Under the pieces are notes generated by a model. That model had not been told where the DNA came from. It worked only from the letters and a program-made list of their open reading frames with translations, and ran no database searches. Shown here one piece after another: positions 61,884 through 64,000 of a stretch of DNA of 64,000 nucleotides (the stretch's first letter is position 1; the number at the start of each line of letters is the position of its first letter). The position numbers and the translations under genes were made by a program. The DNA comes from an uncultured Clostridia bacterium (GTDB lineage Bacteria; Bacillota; Clostridia; TANB77; CAG-508), in NCBI GenBank assembly GCA_934182605.1, contig CAKPRQ010000002.1, forward strand, positions 123,970 to 187,969, written 5' to 3'.

Positions 61884-64000
61884 TTATTGCGTTAATTTCC
61901 ATGGATTGTCTACGCTTCCGTCTCCACTGCCTGGTTCTACTTGGACTCCAGATTGTAGAGAAACTAGGAGGCGCACACCGCATCCCGCAGTCGCTGCTGA
62001 TGCTCACATAGCGGATGTCCGGGCCGACACCATACAAGCCGTAAGAGCTATAAGCGGACGCAAACCAGTAATATGAGCCATTCTCGAGGACGGAGATCGG
62101 TTCCGCTGTGCTGAAGCTACTTAAATCATATAAACATTTTGATTCATCATAACTCGTTCCATACTGTTTATTATACCACCTTGTTGCTTCTTCTCCTGTT
62201 AAGAAATGGGCGCTTCCTGCTTGAGCATAACTATTCTCGTACATACTACAATTCCTATTTCTTAATATATTTACACTTGCTGTAGCATCGCCACCATGGT
62301 AATATGTCTCAGGGTGTCCGGCACTTATTAATGTTACTACGTCTCCTTCTATACTCCATACTCTCCAGCCTGCTGTTCTTGGTTTATAACTACTGTTATA
62401 TTCTGTTGAGTTCGTATTCCTGCTTTGACCCACTGTAAAACCTCCAAATTGTCCTTGTGTACTTGGTAAACTTGTACTCTTATTTACTGTTGGGCTTCCT
62501 GTTGAACTTGTTATCTTATTGAAATCTGCTTCTGTCCATGTTCCAGCATCATAATTTACGTAATGTCCTACTTGTACTACTTGAGCTATTGGTGTTCCTG
62601 CTGATTTTGTTGTTACTGTTATACTACTACTTTGTTTAGATTTCCCTACTGCGTCATATACTTTTACATAGCATGTATAATTTGTACTTCCTGTTTTTCC
62701 TGTTACGTTATATGTTGCTGTTCCTGCTGTTGTTGTTACTGTTTTTTCTAATGTGTTATTAATATAAAATTCATATTTTGAAATTCCACTTTCTCCATCT
62801 GCTCCTGTTGCTGTTAATGTAAATGTTTCTGCTTCCACATTACTACTTCTTATAGTTGCAGTTGTTGGAGCTGTTGTGTCTACTCTATTTACTATTACTG
62901 CTTTATTTGCTGTATTTCCTGCTTGGTCTTTTACCCATACGTAATACGTTCCATTTGCATCTATATTATTTATAGTTGTACTTAAACTTGTTGTTGCTGT
63001 TAGTGTTGTATATGTTGGTTCTGTTGTACTACTTTGGTTTATTCCATATCCTACTATTCCTATATTTTCTGTTGCACATCCTTCTGTTCCTGTATCTGTT
63101 GCTGTTATTGTTACACTGTTTTTTGCTCCCCAACTTGTACTTACTGTTGCACTTGAAATTACTGGTTTTTCTCTATCTATATTTTGTACTGTTCCTGTTG
63201 CTGTATTTGTAGATTGTCCTGTGCTATCAAATAATCTTGCATATACTTTTCCATTTGTTGTCATTGTTACTGGTCCTGTATATGTGTTCCATGTTCCTGT
63301 TTGACTTCCTATTTGATATTTTAATGTTAATCCACTTTGTCCACTATTATTTGTAAATGTTACTTGTACATTTCCTGTTGTTGGTATTGTTGGATTATAT
63401 GTTATTCCTATTGCTGTACTTGAATCTGGTGTTGTGCTTACTGTTACACTTTCATCTTTATTTGTTGCCTCTGTTATATTTCCTGCCTTATCTATCGCTC
63501 TCATACTTACTTTATATGTTGTTCCTTGTGTTAAATTATTAAATGTGTAACTTGTCGCTGTTGTTTCTGTTGTCCAACTTGTTATTACACTTCCTGCACT
63601 ATCTTTTAATTGGAACTGATATCCTCTTATACCATAATTTTCTGCTGCACATCCTGTTGTTCCTGTGTCTTCTGTACTTCCACTTACTGTTATACTATTT
63701 GTTGTTTTTGTTGTTGATAGATTAAATACATTTGGTGCTATTCTATCTATATTTTGTACTGTTGCTGTTGCTGTGTTTGTGTATTGGTTATTTGCATCAA
63801 ATAATCTTGCATACACTTTTCCATTTGTTGTCATTGTTACTGGACCTGTGTAGGTTGTCCATGTTCCTGTTTGACTTCCTATTTGATATTTTAATGTTAA
63901 TCCACTTTGTCCACTATTATTTTTAAATGTTACTTGTACATTTCCTGTTGTTGGTATTGTTGGATTATATGTTATTCCTATTGCTGTACTTGAATCTGGT
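61884..64000 (-). CDS. DGR target: Ig-like repeat surface protein with C-type-lectin-like variable domain, read through a CGGT +1 recoding site (cut by window edge)
   Basis: The visible part has tandem Ig/fibronectin-like units (about residues 1-420 from the edge), then a lectin/FGE-like domain (RTAGWRVWSIEGDVVTLISAGH, FLTGEEATRWYNKQYG) ending in the VR (YWFASAYSSYGLYGVGPDIR). After GM the frame has CGG at 61978-61980. Read as a triplet it gives a basic tail (SRTRQWRRKRR) to 61873. Skipping C at 61980 gives GVRLLVSLQSGVQVEPGSGD and stops at 61884 after NPWKLTQ, the C-terminus expected for this protein family (GVRPVVSL-type). The N-terminus is right of the window. Confidence 0.85.
61964..62067 (-). 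repeat. DGR variable repeat (VR)
   Basis: Matches the TR over 104 nt; all fourteen TR codons AAC/AAT are changed (Ser, Tyr, Gly, Gly, Gly, Asp, Ile, Tyr, Ser, Ile, Ser, Ser, Asp, Cys). The 3' constant part includes the CGGT recoding site. Just beyond it, TR and VR diverge gradually (IMH versus IMH*). Confidence 0.96.
61977..61980 (-). other. CGGT recoding site in the DGR target
   Basis: GGG ATG CGG TGT becomes GGG ATG (C) GGT GTG CGC. It lies within the constant 3' part shared by TR and VR. Confidence 0.7.
63231..64000 (-). repeat. Tandem 570-bp coding repeat in the DGR target
   Basis: 63231-63430 and 63801-64000 are nearly identical, offset 570 bp (190 residues). Only a handful of differences are visible in 200 nt, so the duplication is recent or homogenised. 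More copies may lie beyond the edge. Confidence 0.85.

Noticed and set aside
61873..61980. Arg-rich C-terminus of the DGR target (SRTRQWRRKRR...)
   Set aside because: It is the unshifted frame after CGG; the shifted frame matches the expected family C-terminus and ends at 61884.
63231..64000. Repeats at the right edge considered as a CRISPR array
   Set aside because: The unit is 570 bp, in frame, and encodes Ig-like domains; no short repeats with unique spacers.

Overview
The window comes from a low-GC, endospore-forming Firmicute of clostridial type. It carries spoIIID, spoIVFA/spoIVFB, yunB, a sipL-like coat gene and an alpha/beta SASP gene, plus the MEP isoprenoid genes ispG/ispH and a flavodiiron protein. 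Almost all genes lie on the minus strand.

Layout. 1-10.4 kb: typA (cut by the edge), SASP, spoIIID, flavodiiron protein, prfB with its +1 autoregulatory frameshift, a membrane glycosyltransferase and secA. 10.8-22.3 kb: a two-component system, acyl-ACP thioesterase, thioredoxin, rpsF-ssb-rpsR, an LD-carboxypeptidase, the nucleoside salvage operon deoD-deoB-cdd-pdp and a pilin-like protein with a formylglycine-enzyme/C-type-lectin-like domain. 23-29.6 kb: spoIVFB, spoIVFA, yunB, sipL, veg, tRNA-Trp and hicAB. 29.8-39.6 kb: the rimP-nusA-rnpM-ylxQ-infB-rbfA-nrnA-truB operon, tRNA-Thr, ispH and ispG. 39.6-50 kb: L,D-transpeptidase, DnaB-like ATPase, a decayed accessory island (dinD remnant, truncated unknown gene, KilA-N gene), an atypical tRNA-Gly, then plsC-cmk-ATPase-glmU and a UDP-sugar pyrophosphorylase. 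50-58 kb: one giant cyclic beta-glucan synthase-like gene. 58.5-64 kb: an ISL3 remnant and a complete diversity-generating retroelement (DGR).

Main observation. Five genes (spoIVFA, yunB, sipL, hicA and the DGR target) are each broken at an in-frame CGG codon. In all five, skipping the C (+1) restores the conserved protein and places a glycine codon (GGT four times, GGA once) where the family is expected to have Gly, clearly so in four. Reading the other coding regions by eye I found no in-frame CGG in any intact gene. The same window encodes a tRNA-Gly (44541-44614) whose anticodon UCC is followed by G37 instead of the usual A37. The four bases UCCG are complementary to CGGN. I infer natural quadruplet decoding of CGGN as glycine by a dedicated tRNA-Gly. 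The affected genes are conditional (three sporulation genes, one toxin, one diversified surface protein).

Second system. The DGR has a reverse transcriptase, an Avd protein, a MutS-domain-I-like (MSL) protein, a 104-nt template repeat and the matching variable repeat. They differ at 18 positions, all adenines of the template on the coding strand, and the target needs the CGGT recoding site just after the diversified codons to reach its conserved C-terminus.

A family of about 100-155 bp palindromic intergenic elements with a conserved loop and covarying stems is scattered through the window (at least eight copies).
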